DNA of 64,000 nucleotides, taken from assembly GCF_016744155.1 (NCBI RefSeq), contig NZ_JADGEW010000006.1, positions 111,306 through 175,305 of the forward strand, given 5' to 3'. Shown here one piece after another: positions 52,997 to 62,277 of the stretch. A model generated the notes under the pieces. The model searched no databases. It saw only the letters and a program-made list of their open reading frames with translations, and was not told the origin of the DNA. A program made the position numbers and the translations under genes. The DNA is from Amphritea sp. (GTDB lineage Bacteria > Pseudomonadota > Gammaproteobacteria > Pseudomonadales > Balneatricaceae). Positions within the stretch are counted from its first letter, which is position 1, and each line of letters opens with the position of its first letter.

Positions 52997-53182
52997 TAGA
53001 AAATTCGCTCCTGCTATTCAGTATTCGAAAAGTACAATAGATATGTTGTTTTATCTCTTAATTATGCGTCTATATTGTAGAAAAATACATAAACAATATG
53101 TGAAGAAATTATTCGTTAAGCTTAGATAAGAAATTACTTAAACGCTTATACGAGAACTTAAACAATATAAAGGGCAATCAGC

Positions 53183-53584
53183 ATGGTTTGGAAAAAGCAT
53201 GATTACGATGATATCCCGGGCACTTATGTGTTCGACGGTGAGAGAGCGCATAGCTCCTACGCCTTAAACAAGCTGTTCTATTCTTTTAATAATGTCGAGT
53301 GCCGCGATGAGTTTAATGCCGCCCCGGCTGCCTATTGCGATAAATTTGGCCTCAACGAAAAACAGAAAAAATTGGTAGTTGAACAGCAATTTCTAAATAT
53401 TTTGCGCGCTGGTACCAATATTTACTATATGGCTAAGTTTTGTATTCCTCGAGGTGTATCGGTGCAAGATGCTGGTGCCGCATTCCAGGGGATTTCGGGT
53501 GATGAATTTAAAGCAAAGCTGTTAAAAAAACGCGAAAATCTAGAGCAACGCTTAGAGCGTGAAGGAGGTTATTGGAATGGCTAA
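53183..53584 (+). CDS. ligA: Protocatechuate 4,5-dioxygenase, alpha subunit
   Basis: Small subunit (133 residues) that forms the lid of the LigAB active site. DDIPGTYVFDGERAHSSYALNKLFYSFN, EFNAAPAAYCDKFGLNEKQK and NIYYMAKFCIPRGVSVQDAGAAF begin recognisable LigA segments. It overlaps ligB by eight bases, giving equal synthesis of both subunits. Codon use (frequent TTG, GCC, TTT) looks somewhat different from the ben and sty genes, which may point to separate acquisition. Confidence 0.94.
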   Translation: MVWKKHDYDDIPGTYVFDGERAHSSYALNKLFYSFNNVECRDEFNAAPAAYCDKFGLNEKQKKLVVEQQFLNILRAGTNIYYMAKFCIPRGVSVQDAGAAFQGISGDEFKAKLLKKRENLEQRLEREGGYWNG

Positions 53585-54422
53585 AATTATCGGTGGCGTA
53601 ACCACCTCACACATCCCTGCTGTGGGTAATGCTATTTCTGATGGCCTGACCCAAGAGCACTATTGGAAACGATTCTTCGATGGCTATCAGCCTGTCAAAG
53701 ATTGGCTGGCGGATAAAAAGCCCGATGTCATCATCATTGTCTATAATGATCATGGTTTAAATTTCTTCTTGGATAAAGTGCCTACCTTTGCCATAGGTTG
53801 TGCCGACGAATATCAAAATGCCGATGAGGGCTGGGGTTTAAAGCCAACCTCACCCTTTGCCGGTGATGCGGAGTTTTCCTGGCATTTGGCTGAGTCTTTG
53901 ATCAACCAAGAGTTCGATATGTGTACCTGCCAAGAAATGCTGGTAGATCACGGCTTTGTTAACCCCATGCGGGTACTGTTTGGCGACCATGAAATATGGC
54001 CGATTAAAACTGTTCCTTTGGTTGTTAATACAGTGCAGCACCCGTTACCTAGTGCTGAGCGTTGCTATAAATTGGGTCAAGCGCTAAAGACTGCGATTGA
54101 ATCTTACCCTGAAAATTTAAATGTAGTGATTGCTGGTACCGGTGGTATGTCACATCAGTTGCAGGGTGAACGAGCCGGTATTATCGATGTTGACTACGAC
54201 TTGGCCACTATGGAAAGCATAATCAATGATCCTTCTTGGTTTTATAAGCAGAGTAATGCTGAAATTATTGAGAAAGCCGGTACCGAAGGTATTGAAACTA
54301 TTATGTGGTTGGTTATGCGCGGAGCCTTGGGCGGCAAAGTTAATTGCCAGCATAAACACTATCATGCGCCTATTTCTAATACAGGTGCGGGTGTCTTGTT
54401 GTTGACGGGTGAAGAAGACTGA
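53577..54422 (+). CDS. ligB: Protocatechuate 4,5-dioxygenase, beta subunit
   Basis: Catalytic extradiol dioxygenase (about 281 residues) that opens protocatechuate between C4 and C5, giving 4-carboxy-2-hydroxymuconate-6-semialdehyde. Iron ligands of the LigB fold are His12 (VTTSHIP), His59 (VYNDHGLNFF) and a Glu in the C-terminal segment EIIEKAGTEGIET. The general base His lies in GTGGMSHQL. ATG 53577 has GGAGG just before it, inside ligA. No other lig gene follows here; the rest of the pathway is encoded from 56.1 kb. Confidence 0.95.
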   Translation: MAKIIGGVTTSHIPAVGNAISDGLTQEHYWKRFFDGYQPVKDWLADKKPDVIIIVYNDHGLNFFLDKVPTFAIGCADEYQNADEGWGLKPTSPFAGDAEFSWHLAESLINQEFDMCTCQEMLVDHGFVNPMRVLFGDHEIWPIKTVPLVVNTVQHPLPSAERCYKLGQALKTAIESYPENLNVVIAGTGGMSHQLQGERAGIIDVDYDLATMESIINDPSWFYKQSNAEIIEKAGTEGIETIMWLVMRGALGGKVNCQHKHYHAPISNTGAGVLLLTGEED

Positions 54423-54482
54423 CCTGAAAAGAGCTTAATTTAGGGTGGTTTAGAAACTTGTACTAGAAATACTTCTGGTTTT

Positions 54483-54500
54483 GCCTCTGCTAGCAGGGGC
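54483..54500 (+). terminator. Hairpin downstream of ligB
   Basis: GCCTCTGC and GCAGGGGC pair with one wobble around TA, followed by TTGTTGAGTTT, a weak T-rich tail. A possible terminator of ligAB. Confidence 0.4.
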
Positions 54501-54624
54501 TTGTTGAGTTTGGCTTAGTAGTTGATTGTGTTTTAATCGCGGAGTTGCTTCGTTTGCGGATTATGCGCGTTATCTTTCGGACTAGGTTCATTGAGTTAAC
54601 AGATCAGGAAGGCTGTATTCAGAT

Positions 54625-55038
54625 ATGATGTTTCCGCGCATAGATAAGATTTTTAACAGGTTAGCGAAGTTCTGGTGCCGCCTTTCTGAGTCAGCAGTGG
54701 TGCCAGTAAGGCTGGTTTTTATCGATGTGGGGTTTAATAGCTACCAATTATCTTCAATGCTGATAGACAAAGGTCTGATTAATGTAGTCGCATTTATAGA
54801 TGAAGAACCTTGGAGTCATCTTAATGAGATGAATGGAGGTAAATTGCATTATCCCAGTGAGCTTTTGGCTATGGTAGATAGGTATGATGTAAAGGTGGTG
54901 GTAAAGTTTAAAGAGCAAGGCTGGAAGCCTAGTCTGGAAGCTCTTTCGGCGTTATCTAAGCGTCAGGTAAGCTATCTGCTTCTTAATAAAGAAATGAGCT
55001 TAGCACAGCAGTTAGATGCTGTGAGTCAGGAGTTATAA
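54625..55038 (+). CDS. Small Rossmann-like protein of unknown function
   Basis: A 137-residue protein that I cannot assign confidently. The central part (VRLVFIDVGFNSYQLSSMLIDKG, VVAFIDEEPW, then a Tyr-Pro and ELLAMVDRYDVKVVV) has the pattern of the CoA/NAD-binding domain that starts nucleoside-diphosphate-sugar epimerases and PglD-like proteins (beta strand, helix, acidic strand, then a positional LHYPSEL). It stands alone, without the catalytic domain. It may be a remnant or an independent binding protein. The two adjacent ATG codons are both possible starts. Confidence 0.55.
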   Translation: MMFPRIDKIFNRLAKFWCRLSESAVVPVRLVFIDVGFNSYQLSSMLIDKGLINVVAFIDEEPWSHLNEMNGGKLHYPSELLAMVDRYDVKVVVKFKEQGWKPSLEALSALSKRQVSYLLLNKEMSLAQQLDAVSQEL

Positions 55039-55217
55039 TCTTACCTACTCAAACGTGAACCAGGGGTCCTGTCTGATGTGGATCGTTTCACTGACGGGGT
55101 GGTAATGGTTTTTCTAATGATGTAATTAGAACCGTACGCTCTGACTTTGTACTCAGGAAATTGCCTGTTGCAGACCGATAGCCAGAGTGTTGATGAGATA
55201 ACGATAAACAGGTTTCT

Positions 55218-55820
55218 TGCAAGCATCTTATGGCTAAAGTTGCTTTTGCTTTTGCTTTTGCTTTTGCTTTTCAATTTTATGTTGTTCTTCACTCATTCCG
55301 TATTGCCAGTAACTACTGATATACATATTACCTTTTTTATCCGGGGCATTGTCGTAAAGTGATGGCGGACTCTGAGAACTTCTTCAAGTTCTGCTGCCAC
55401 CCAGATAGTGGGCTCCCCGTTCAGCCATGGTAGCTGAATAATGGCCTTGCTGAAGGTTTTTGTAGTGTCAGGCAGGGCATTGATCAACCAGATGATTTCC
55501 AGTCCGTCTGGAACCTCGCTGTGATTAAGCAGGCTTTGGTCTTGTTCTGAAATGATTTCAATGACCAGATAGCCTCGGGCCTTTTCAGGAAGTCCTTTCA
55601 AGTTGTTATTTATAGCTGGTATTGCGGTCATGTCGCCGGTAATTAAAAACCAGTCAGCTGCAAGGGCTATAGGTTTAGCAGGCCCACCGTTTGGATGTCT
55701 ACGAAATCAATCTGCATGCTGTTGGTGGCGTAGTTAATAGCGCTGATGGTATACGTGCGTAGTTGAGGTTTGGTAAGGTTCTGATGGGGTAGTATCAGCT
55801 TTACTTAACCGCCAACAGTA
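55218..55820 (-). pseudogene. Siderophore-interacting (ViuB/SIP-family) protein, decayed
   Basis: On the minus strand, pieces of a SIP-family flavin reductase are visible: RTYTISAINYATNSMQIDFVDI, PNGGPAKPIALAADWFLITG, then DMTAIPAINNNLKGLPEKAR through WVAAELEEVLRVRHHFTTMP, and in another frame SNMYISSYWQYGMSEEQHKIE followed by a KQKQKQ tail and a stop. Frames change at least twice and the N-terminal third is missing. The tail lies on the GCTTTT tandem repeat. Confidence 0.8.
55242..55271 (+). repeat. Hexanucleotide tandem repeat (GCTTTT)
   Basis: Five perfect copies of GCTTTT. On the minus strand it encodes a Lys-Gln repeat at the end of the decayed SIP-family gene. Confidence 0.9.
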
Positions 55821-56027
55821 TTTTTGGGGTATTGCTTCATCGCTTCTCCAGTCATACATATTCGACGCATATTTGTACTGATGCTGGTGTTTTTTGTGAC
55901 GGTAAACAGGGTGGGTGAGGGCTTGGCCATAGAGGTTCCGGAAGCAGTATTTAATATTTTATTGTCAGGTTATTTTAGTCATAAATTAGGGCCTGGATAT
56001 GGCAATTACTGAAATGTTCAATAAATG

Positions 56028-56061
56028 AAAAAGCCCCGTTGTTTTGCATCGGGGCTTTTGA
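56028..56061. terminator. Bidirectional terminator downstream of ligI
   Basis: AAAAGCCCCG and CGGGGCTTTT form a 10-bp stem around an 11-base loop. It lies 40 bases beyond the ligI stop on the minus strand and ends the lig operon there; A- and T-tracts on both sides allow termination on either strand. Confidence 0.88.
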
Positions 56062-56100
56062 CACTAAAACAGTCTATATCTGCTAAGTGTGGGACCTAGT

Positions 56101-56973
56101 TTATTTGTTCCAATACAAGCGCATTGGATTGTCGATTAATAGCTTTCGTTGCAGTTCTTCAGTCGGAGCGATCAGCGGAATCACGTCAACTAAATTGCCA
56201 TCGTCCGGCACATGCGACTTCATATTGGGATGCGGCCAGTCAGTTCCCCAGAGTACGCGTTCAGGGAATGTCTCAACCAGGGTGCGGGCAAAAGGAACAA
56301 CATCACTGTAGTCAGGCGCTTGAAGGGTTAATCGCTCAGGACAGCTGACTTTGGTCCATACGTTCGGGTTTTCAGCCATAAGATTGATGAAACGCTGGAA
56401 GTCTTGGTGTTCAACGCCGTTGGCAACATCCGGACGACCCATGTGATCAACAACGATCGTGGTGTCTAGCTGCTTAAGAAAAGGGATAAGCTCTTCTAGA
56501 TCCGGTGCTTCGAAGTAGACCACGATATGCCAGTCCAGCTGTTTAATCTTTTCTGCTACGCTGAGGAAAGCCTCTTTTGGCGTCGAGTCCACCAGGCGTT
56601 TCACGAAGTTAAAACGTACGGCCCGTACGCCTGCATGGTGCATCTCTTTGAGTTCTTCCATGCTGATGGCAGGATCAACAACCGCTACGCCACGGGCAAG
56701 TTCTCCTGCTGTGTTAAGTGCGTCCAGCAGGGCGGCATTATCGGTTCCGTGACAAGACGCCTGAACGATGACATTGCGCTCGAACCCGAGATGGTCACGC
56801 AGGGAGAAGAGTTGATCTTTAGATGCGTCGCAAGGGGTGTATTTACGTTTTGGATGGTAAGGAAATTTATCCGCTGGGCCAAAGACGTGACAGTGAGCAT
56901 CGACAGCACCTGTTGGTACTTTAAATTCTGGTTTACTTGGGTTGTCATGGAATGGAAGGTAATTAGCGTCCAT
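56101..56973 (-). CDS. ligI: 2-pyrone-4,6-dicarboxylate hydrolase
   Basis: Opens the lactone of 2-pyrone-4,6-dicarboxylate to 4-oxalomesaconate. 290 residues of the amidohydrolase fold. GAVDAHCHVFGPADKFPY is the LigI signature, and YFEAPDLEELI, VVDHMGRPDV and VLWGTDWPHPN follow the family. LigI works without a bound metal. It is the last gene of the minus-strand operon ligJ-ligK-ligU-ligI and is followed by a terminator. Confidence 0.95.
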   Translation of the reverse strand: MDANYLPFHDNPSKPEFKVPTGAVDAHCHVFGPADKFPYHPKRKYTPCDASKDQLFSLRDHLGFERNVIVQASCHGTDNAALLDALNTAGELARGVAVVDPAISMEELKEMHHAGVRAVRFNFVKRLVDSTPKEAFLSVAEKIKQLDWHIVVYFEAPDLEELIPFLKQLDTTIVVDHMGRPDVANGVEHQDFQRFINLMAENPNVWTKVSCPERLTLQAPDYSDVVPFARTLVETFPERVLWGTDWPHPNMKSHVPDDGNLVDVIPLIAPTEELQRKLLIDNPMRLYWNK

Positions 56974-57003
56974 TTTCGTTCCTATTCTTTAGTTGGCAAA
57001 GGC

Positions 57004-58062
57004 TCAGTTAGCAAAAACTTCGCCATCAAACAATTTACGTGCTGTACGCAGTATTGCAGCGCTTTCAGCATCGCCCTGTTTATTCATTTTAAGAATAACG
57101 GTCATCTCACCTATGGGGTGTTCAATCGGCATTGTCTTAGTTGCACCGGGTGGGATATCTGCCAGTGCGTGAGCGGGTGAGCCTGGCAGGATACAGGCAG
57201 TAGCAACGCTGACTGCACCCAATACACCGATAGAGGCGTGGCAGCGGTGTGGTATGAAGGTTCGGGTTGAAATTGAACCACCCTGAGTTGCGCGGCTGAC
57301 CATGGTCATTTTCGGCACTGACTTATGGGTAACATCACCGAGATTCATCATCGGGCCTGCTTGCAGGCGGATCGATTCAAGGCGTAATTTCAACGCTACA
57401 TTTTGTTCCAGTTGTTCCCGTGTTTCAGTCCCGGATATTCCTAAGTCTTCAGCGGTCATAACGACGACAGGCATGCCGTTGTCGATACAGGTTACTGGTA
57501 TGTTATCGATGATATCGACTTGATTTCCGGTGGGTAGTAAGGCGCCGCAACTTGATCCGGCGGTATCCTGAAAGGTCACTGGAATAGCACTGGCTGTTCC
57601 AGGTACACCATCAATATGGGCCTCGCCCTGATAACGGACGTTGCCATTCGGAGTGGATACCTGTTCGATGGCGATCTGACCGGTGTTCTCCATAAAGATG
57701 ACAACAGATGTTTCATCTCCGCTGGGTTCAACGAGCCCGCGTTCGATTGCAAAAGGGCCGACACCCGCGAGAATGTTGCCGCAATTCTGTGCGTCCGTGA
57801 CGTTCGCCTGATCTACAAATACCTGCAGAAACAAATAGTCGACATGAACGCCCGGGCGTTCAGAACGTTTAACAATAGCAACCTTTGAGGTAAGAGGATC
57901 TGCACCACCAATACCATCGATCTGACGTGGATCTGGTGAACCCATTATGCGGAGCAGGAAACTATCGCGTTCAGCGATATCAGTCGGTAGGTCTTCGGCG
58001 AGGAAGTAAGCACCTTTTGAGGTGCCTCCCCGCATCCACATGCACCGTGCTGAATCAAACAT
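57004..58062 (-). CDS. ligU: 4-oxalomesaconate tautomerase, PrpF family
   Basis: Isomerises 4-oxalomesaconate so that the hydratase can act on it. The 352-residue protein has the two-domain PrpF/diaminopimelate-epimerase fold. It begins [20 protein letters not shown], as in GalD and LigU, and has [20 protein letters not shown] near residue 90 with the conserved Cys. The start overlaps ligK by eight bases. Some annotations call this family PrpF; the neighbours support the LigU/GalD role. Confidence 0.92.
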   Translation of the reverse strand: MFDSARCMWMRGGTSKGAYFLAEDLPTDIAERDSFLLRIMGSPDPRQIDGIGGADPLTSKVAIVKRSERPGVHVDYLFLQVFVDQANVTDAQNCGNILAGVGPFAIERGLVEPSGDETSVVIFMENTGQIAIEQVSTPNGNVRYQGEAHIDGVPGTASAIPVTFQDTAGSSCGALLPTGNQVDIIDNIPVTCIDNGMPVVVMTAEDLGISGTETREQLEQNVALKLRLESIRLQAGPMMNLGDVTHKSVPKMTMVSRATQGGSISTRTFIPHRCHASIGVLGAVSVATACILPGSPAHALADIPPGATKTMPIEHPIGEMTVILKMNKQGDAESAAILRTARKLFDGEVFAN

Positions 58063-58732
58063 ACTTCAGGCCTTTTTCTTTCAGACGGGGGCGCATGTTG
58101 TAGATATCCAGTCCCAGCTCTCCGTTAGCCATACGCACCCGCTTATCTTCTTCGCGGGTTTCGCGGGCCAGTGCTTCAGCCAGTACTGCTTCCGCTTCTT
58201 CGCGGCGTACTACGACAACACCATCATCGTCTGCGATGATGATATCCCCTGGGTTAACAATTTCATCGGCGCAAGCCATTGGAATATTAACTGAACCCAG
58301 AGTTTCTTTGATGGTGCCCTGGGAGAACACATGCTTCGCCCATACGGGAAAGTTCATTTGTCGTAGGTCACGGGTATCCCGAACGCCGGCATCAATAATA
58401 AGCCCTATAACACCACGAGAAAGGGCTGACGTAGCCAGCAGGTCGCCGAAGAAACCGAAGTTAGATGGGGAGGTTGGCGCAAACACCATGATGTCCCCAG
58501 GCTTACACTGCTCGATGGCAACGTGCATCATCCAGTTGTCACCGGCAGCCCCGGAAATAGTAATCGCAGAACCGGCAATGGTTACGTCCTGTTGAATTGG
58601 GCGCAGGTGGTCCGCTAGCAGGCCACGACGGCCCTGAGCTTCATGTATTGTTGCAACACCGCACTTACCCAACGCAGCGATAACGTCGGCATCTGCCCGT
58701 TCAATATGCTGAACTACTATATTCTCTTGCAT
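58055..58732 (-). CDS. ligK: 4-carboxy-4-hydroxy-2-oxoadipate aldolase
   Basis: Class II aldolase that splits 4-carboxy-4-hydroxy-2-oxoadipate into pyruvate and oxaloacetate. 225 residues of the RraA-like fold. The metal and substrate residues lie in [17 protein letters not shown] (Arg and Asp of the G-x-x-RD pattern), and [14 protein letters not shown] near residue 26 is typical of LigK/GalC/HMG aldolases. It can also decarboxylate oxaloacetate. Overlaps the next gene, ligU. Confidence 0.94.
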   Translation of the reverse strand: MQENIVVQHIERADADVIAALGKCGVATIHEAQGRRGLLADHLRPIQQDVTIAGSAITISGAAGDNWMMHVAIEQCKPGDIMVFAPTSPSNFGFFGDLLATSALSRGVIGLIIDAGVRDTRDLRQMNFPVWAKHVFSQGTIKETLGSVNIPMACADEIVNPGDIIIADDDGVVVVRREEAEAVLAEALARETREEDKRVRMANGELGLDIYNMRPRLKEKGLKYV

Positions 58733-58746
58733 CGGGACTCTCCTGA

Positions 58747-59763
58747 TTATTCGACGATTTTAAGTCGGCTAAATACTCGGCGGGCATTGCCTTCGAATAT
58801 CATCTGTTTCTGTTCAGCTGACAGTAGCGTGTTGTTATCAATATAACGCTTAGTGTCATCGAAGTAGTGACCGGTTTCCGGATCAATACCACGAACGGCC
58901 CCTATCATCTCTGATGCAAACAAGATGTTTTCAGTTGGCACGATATCCAGCAGCAGATCGATACCTTTTTGATGATAAACACAGGTATCGAAATAGATGT
59001 TCTTCAGCGCAGAGGTCTCAAGTGGTTCATAGCCTTGATCCTGCATCAGACCGCGGAAGCGTCCCCAGTGATAGGGTACAGCACCACCGCCGTGGGGGAT
59101 AATGATCTTCAGGTCAGGGAAGTCTTTAAAAACATCGGACATAATCAGTTGTTGGAAGCCGGTGGTATCTGCCCCAAGATAATGAGAACCGGTGGTGTGG
59201 AAACAGTCATTACACGAAGCGCTTACATGTATCATGGCCGGAACATCCAGCTCGCACATCTTTTCATATAGTGGGTAGAACAACTTGTCGCCCAGCGAAG
59301 CGTCCTGCCAATGGCCGCCTGAAGGGTCGGGATTTAGGTTGCAGCCAATGAATCCCATCTCTTCTACGGTGCGCACCAGCTCAGCAACTGATTTCGCAGG
59401 ATCAACGCCGGGTGATTGGGGTAGTTGTGCGACAGGGGCAAAATTCTTTGGAAACAGATCGCATACCCGTTTAATCAGATCGTTCTGATGCTCGGTCCAG
59501 TACTGACTGGTGTATTCATTACCGATATGGTGGCCCATCCAACTGGCGCGGGGAGAGAAAATGGTCAGATCGGTACCACGTTCCTGCTGCAGGCGTAGCT
59601 GATTCTGCTCAATACTTTCAATGATCTCATCATCGCTGACTACTACGTTACCTTTGGAGCCTTTGTGGCGAGGGTCTTTAGCTATTTCAACTTTCTGCTG
59701 GTCCCTGTATTCACCAACACCTGGTGGCGTTGTGGTGTAGTGTCCATGACAGTCGATAATCAT
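58747..59763 (-). CDS. ligJ: 4-oxalomesaconate hydratase
   Basis: Adds water to oxalomesaconate, forming 4-carboxy-4-hydroxy-2-oxoadipate. 338 residues of the amidohydrolase-2 fold with a zinc site: [13 protein letters not shown] at the start gives the HxH pair, IHVSASC holds a further His and [12 protein letters not shown] another. It is the first gene of the minus-strand lig operon and is divergent from the double-HTH LysR gene. Confidence 0.94.
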   Translation of the reverse strand: MIIDCHGHYTTTPPGVGEYRDQQKVEIAKDPRHKGSKGNVVVSDDEIIESIEQNQLRLQQERGTDLTIFSPRASWMGHHIGNEYTSQYWTEHQNDLIKRVCDLFPKNFAPVAQLPQSPGVDPAKSVAELVRTVEEMGFIGCNLNPDPSGGHWQDASLGDKLFYPLYEKMCELDVPAMIHVSASCNDCFHTTGSHYLGADTTGFQQLIMSDVFKDFPDLKIIIPHGGGAVPYHWGRFRGLMQDQGYEPLETSALKNIYFDTCVYHQKGIDLLLDIVPTENILFASEMIGAVRGIDPETGHYFDDTKRYIDNNTLLSAEQKQMIFEGNARRVFSRLKIVE

Positions 59764-59931
59764 TTGATACTCTCTCTTTTGTCTGTTGCCTATCTTCTGG
59801 CCGATGAGCTGGCCGCTTTATACACCACAGTATCCTGTTGATTCGGGGGTAATAGCTATTCAGTTTTTAAAGTATTGGTATTAGTTTTTGAGATAGGTTA
59901 TGTTTTTTAGTGTTTTGTTGAGGAGTGTTTT
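59764..59931. promoter_or_regulatory. ligJ-LysR divergent control region
   Basis: 168 bases between the divergent starts of ligJ and the LysR gene. It contains the perfect 10-bp palindrome AATAGCTATT at 59851-59860, located about 90 bases upstream of ligJ and 70 upstream of the LysR gene, a candidate LysR site. Confidence 0.4.
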
Positions 59932-61161
59932 ATGTCATTTGAAATCCCTAATATCAGGCACCTCAGAGTGTTTCTGGAAGTTGTTCAGTGTAAGAGTATT
60001 AGTAAGGCCTCGGAAAAGGTCTTTCTTTCGCAACCTGCGATTACCCAAGCGATAGCAAAGCTGGAAGTATCATTGGGAACAGTGTTATTTCAGCGCCGAA
60101 GTGATGGAATGTTTGTCGTCGAGTCCGGTGAGCTGTTTGCATTGAGAGTGCGTCGAGCCATGGATATGATTTTGGCAGGGCTTAAAGGGGCGGTACGTCT
60201 GGGTGGTAGCAAAGCGCAGCCGTCGCATCTGCTGCAACAGCTGACGACCACTCAATTACGTGCGCTGATCGCGGTGACAGAGGCGCATAACTTTAGCATT
60301 GCTGGCCGTAACTTGGGTATTTCACAGTCCTCTCTTCATCGGGCTGCGAGGGAGCTTGAAGGCTTGCTCGCAGTGGTTCTATTTGAGAAAACCAGTACCG
60401 GTATCAGCTCAACTAAAGCGGCGCAGGCGTTGTCGAAGTCCTGCAAACTGGCATTCTCCGAAATCGTTCAAGGTAGGGATGAAGTAGATGCTCTGCATAA
60501 CCGGGAAGTAGGGCAGTTAGTGATAGGCAGTATGCCATTGGCTCGAACTTCATTATTGCCAAAGACGATTATTAGCTTCTCCGAGAAATATCCAGACTTT
60601 CGTTTGAAAGTAAATGATGGCCCGTATGATGATCTACTCTACCATCTGCGCCACGGTGATATTGATATATTGTTAGGGGCTTTGCGCTTTCCTGCTCCTG
60701 CTGATGATGTGTTGCAAGAAGAGCTGTTCTCCTCACCTGTCGCGATTGTTGCCCGACCTGATCATCCTCTTATGACGACAGCTGGTGGCAAGATTGATCT
60801 GAATACTCTGCAGCAGTACCCCTGGGTGGTACCTCATAAAGGTACGCCAACCCGAATAATATTTGAATCATTGTTTTCTGAAGCAAACATGGAAGTGCCT
60901 AGTCGGCTGGTAGAGAGTGGTTCTCAAATATTGATTAGATCGCTGCTAATGGGTAGTGACCGGTTGACAATAATATCAGAACATCAGATTCAGCATGAAT
61001 TGTCTTCGGGGGTTATTAAGCCTGTTCCTTATGATGTTGTTCAGGCGTATAGACCAATTGGGGTTACGGTTAGAAAAAGCTGGAGGCCAACTAATACGCA
61101 GCTTTCATTTATAGAAGGTTTGCGTATTTCAGACCGTTTAAGTGACTTGGGTGATCAGTAG
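59932..61161 (+). CDS. LysR-type regulator with two tandem HTH domains
   Basis: A 409-residue LysR protein, about 100 longer than usual. The first winged HTH spans residues 8-66 (HLRVFLEVVQCKSISKASEK, LSQPAITQAIAKLE). A second LysR-like HTH follows at 107-165 (TTTQLRALIAVTEAHNFSIA, ISQSSLHRAARELE, LFEKTSTG). The effector-binding domain covers about 192-400. Both HTH copies keep the family recognition pattern, so both may bind DNA. It diverges from ligJ and precedes ligC, and is the likely regulator of both lig transcription units. This architecture is rare; gallate-pathway regulators may share it, which I cannot check here. Confidence 0.9.
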   Translation: MSFEIPNIRHLRVFLEVVQCKSISKASEKVFLSQPAITQAIAKLEVSLGTVLFQRRSDGMFVVESGELFALRVRRAMDMILAGLKGAVRLGGSKAQPSHLLQQLTTTQLRALIAVTEAHNFSIAGRNLGISQSSLHRAARELEGLLAVVLFEKTSTGISSTKAAQALSKSCKLAFSEIVQGRDEVDALHNREVGQLVIGSMPLARTSLLPKTIISFSEKYPDFRLKVNDGPYDDLLYHLRHGDIDILLGALRFPAPADDVLQEELFSSPVAIVARPDHPLMTTAGGKIDLNTLQQYPWVVPHKGTPTRIIFESLFSEANMEVPSRLVESGSQILIRSLLMGSDRLTIISEHQIQHELSSGVIKPVPYDVVQAYRPIGVTVRKSWRPTNTQLSFIEGLRISDRLSDLGDQ

Positions 61162-61297
61162 TTTTTAATGTCTATGCAAAAAATGAATGGAGATGTCGGT
61201 TATTTAATTATCCTCTTCGGGATCTCAGTGATAATTTTTAGTTAACAGATCGATCTGTCATGGCAGATCAGTTGCAAGTTAAGCGGAGTGAGCAGTA

Positions 61298-62257
61298 ATG
61301 ATGAGAGTATGTATTGCAGGTGCAGCCGGTGCTTTTGGTATGAAACACCTGGAAGCGATCAGTGCCATTGAAGACGCTGAAGTCGTTTCAGTGGTTGGCG
61401 GCTCTAATTTGGAAAAAATTAAGGCATTTGCCGCTGAGCATAATATTCCTCATTACACGACTGATCTGGCTGAGAGTCTGGCCCGTGATGATGTGGACTG
61501 CGTTATTTTGGCGACACCGACTCAGGTGCATGCTGAACAGGTTATTCAGTGTCTGAAGGCTGGTAAGCATGTACAGACCGAAATACCGATGGCCGATAGT
61601 ATTGAAGATGCTAAGAAAATGGTAGCTCTTCAGAAAGAGACCGGGCTAGTTGCTATGGCCGGACATACTCGCCGCTTTAACCCTAGTCATCAGTGGATTC
61701 ATGACAAGGTTCAGGCAGGCGAGCTAAAAGTGCTGCAGATGGATGTTCAGACCTATTTTTTCCGTCGTACAAATACAAATGCGAAAGGTGAAGCCCGTTC
61801 CTGGACTGATCACCTGTTATGGCATCACGCATGTCATACCGTAGACCTGTTTCAGTATCAGACCGGTGAAACTGCTTTGCAGGTTCAAGCAATACAGGGC
61901 CCGATTCATCCGGAATTAGGTATCGCGTTGGATATGAGTATAGGTATGAAAGTACCTAATGGAGCACTTTGTACTCTGTCATTATCATTTAATAATGATG
62001 GCCCGTTTGGCACCTTCTTTCGTTATATCTGCGATAAGGGTACCTATGTTGCTCGTTATGATGATCTGGAAGACGGTAAAGGTAACCCAGTCGACTTATC
62101 TGATGTAGCTGTTTCCTTTAATGGTATTGAGCTGCAGGATCGAGAATTTTTTGCCGCGATTATTGATGGTCGTGAGCCAAATTCGAGCCTGGCTCAGTGT
62201 TACCCGGCGATGGAAACGCTGGATCGATTGGAACAATGCCTGATTGCAGCAGAATAA
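61298..62257 (+). CDS. ligC: 4-carboxy-2-hydroxymuconate-6-semialdehyde dehydrogenase
   Basis: NADP-dependent dehydrogenase that turns the LigAB ring-cleavage product (as hemiacetal) into 2-pyrone-4,6-dicarboxylate. 319 residues of the Gfo/Idh/MocA fold. The Rossmann motif is GAAGAFGMKHLEAI; HVQTEIPMADS holds the EKP-like motif in the LigC form TEIPMA; the catalytic region is HTRRFNPSHQW and LLWHHACHTVDLFQYQTG. It completes the pathway from protocatechuate to pyruvate and oxaloacetate. Confidence 0.94.
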   Translation: MMRVCIAGAAGAFGMKHLEAISAIEDAEVVSVVGGSNLEKIKAFAAEHNIPHYTTDLAESLARDDVDCVILATPTQVHAEQVIQCLKAGKHVQTEIPMADSIEDAKKMVALQKETGLVAMAGHTRRFNPSHQWIHDKVQAGELKVLQMDVQTYFFRRTNTNAKGEARSWTDHLLWHHACHTVDLFQYQTGETALQVQAIQGPIHPELGIALDMSIGMKVPNGALCTLSLSFNNDGPFGTFFRYICDKGTYVARYDDLEDGKGNPVDLSDVAVSFNGIELQDREFFAAIIDGREPNSSLAQCYPAMETLDRLEQCLIAAE

Positions 62258-62277
62258 TTTGTGGAGGAGCGGTAGAT

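Noticed and set aside
55824..56012. 62-residue plus-strand frame before the lig terminator
   Set aside because: Hydrophobic but without a recognisable family, located in decayed sequence; not enough support for a gene.
56527..57180. 217-residue open frame on the plus strand
   Set aside because: It lies opposite ligI and ligU, which have clear family motifs; the translation is Cys/Phe-rich with no recognisable domain, so it is a shadow frame.
62197..62277. Upstream extension of the aldo/keto reductase into ligC
   Set aside because: The ATG at 62278 has GGAGG before it and matches the family N terminus.
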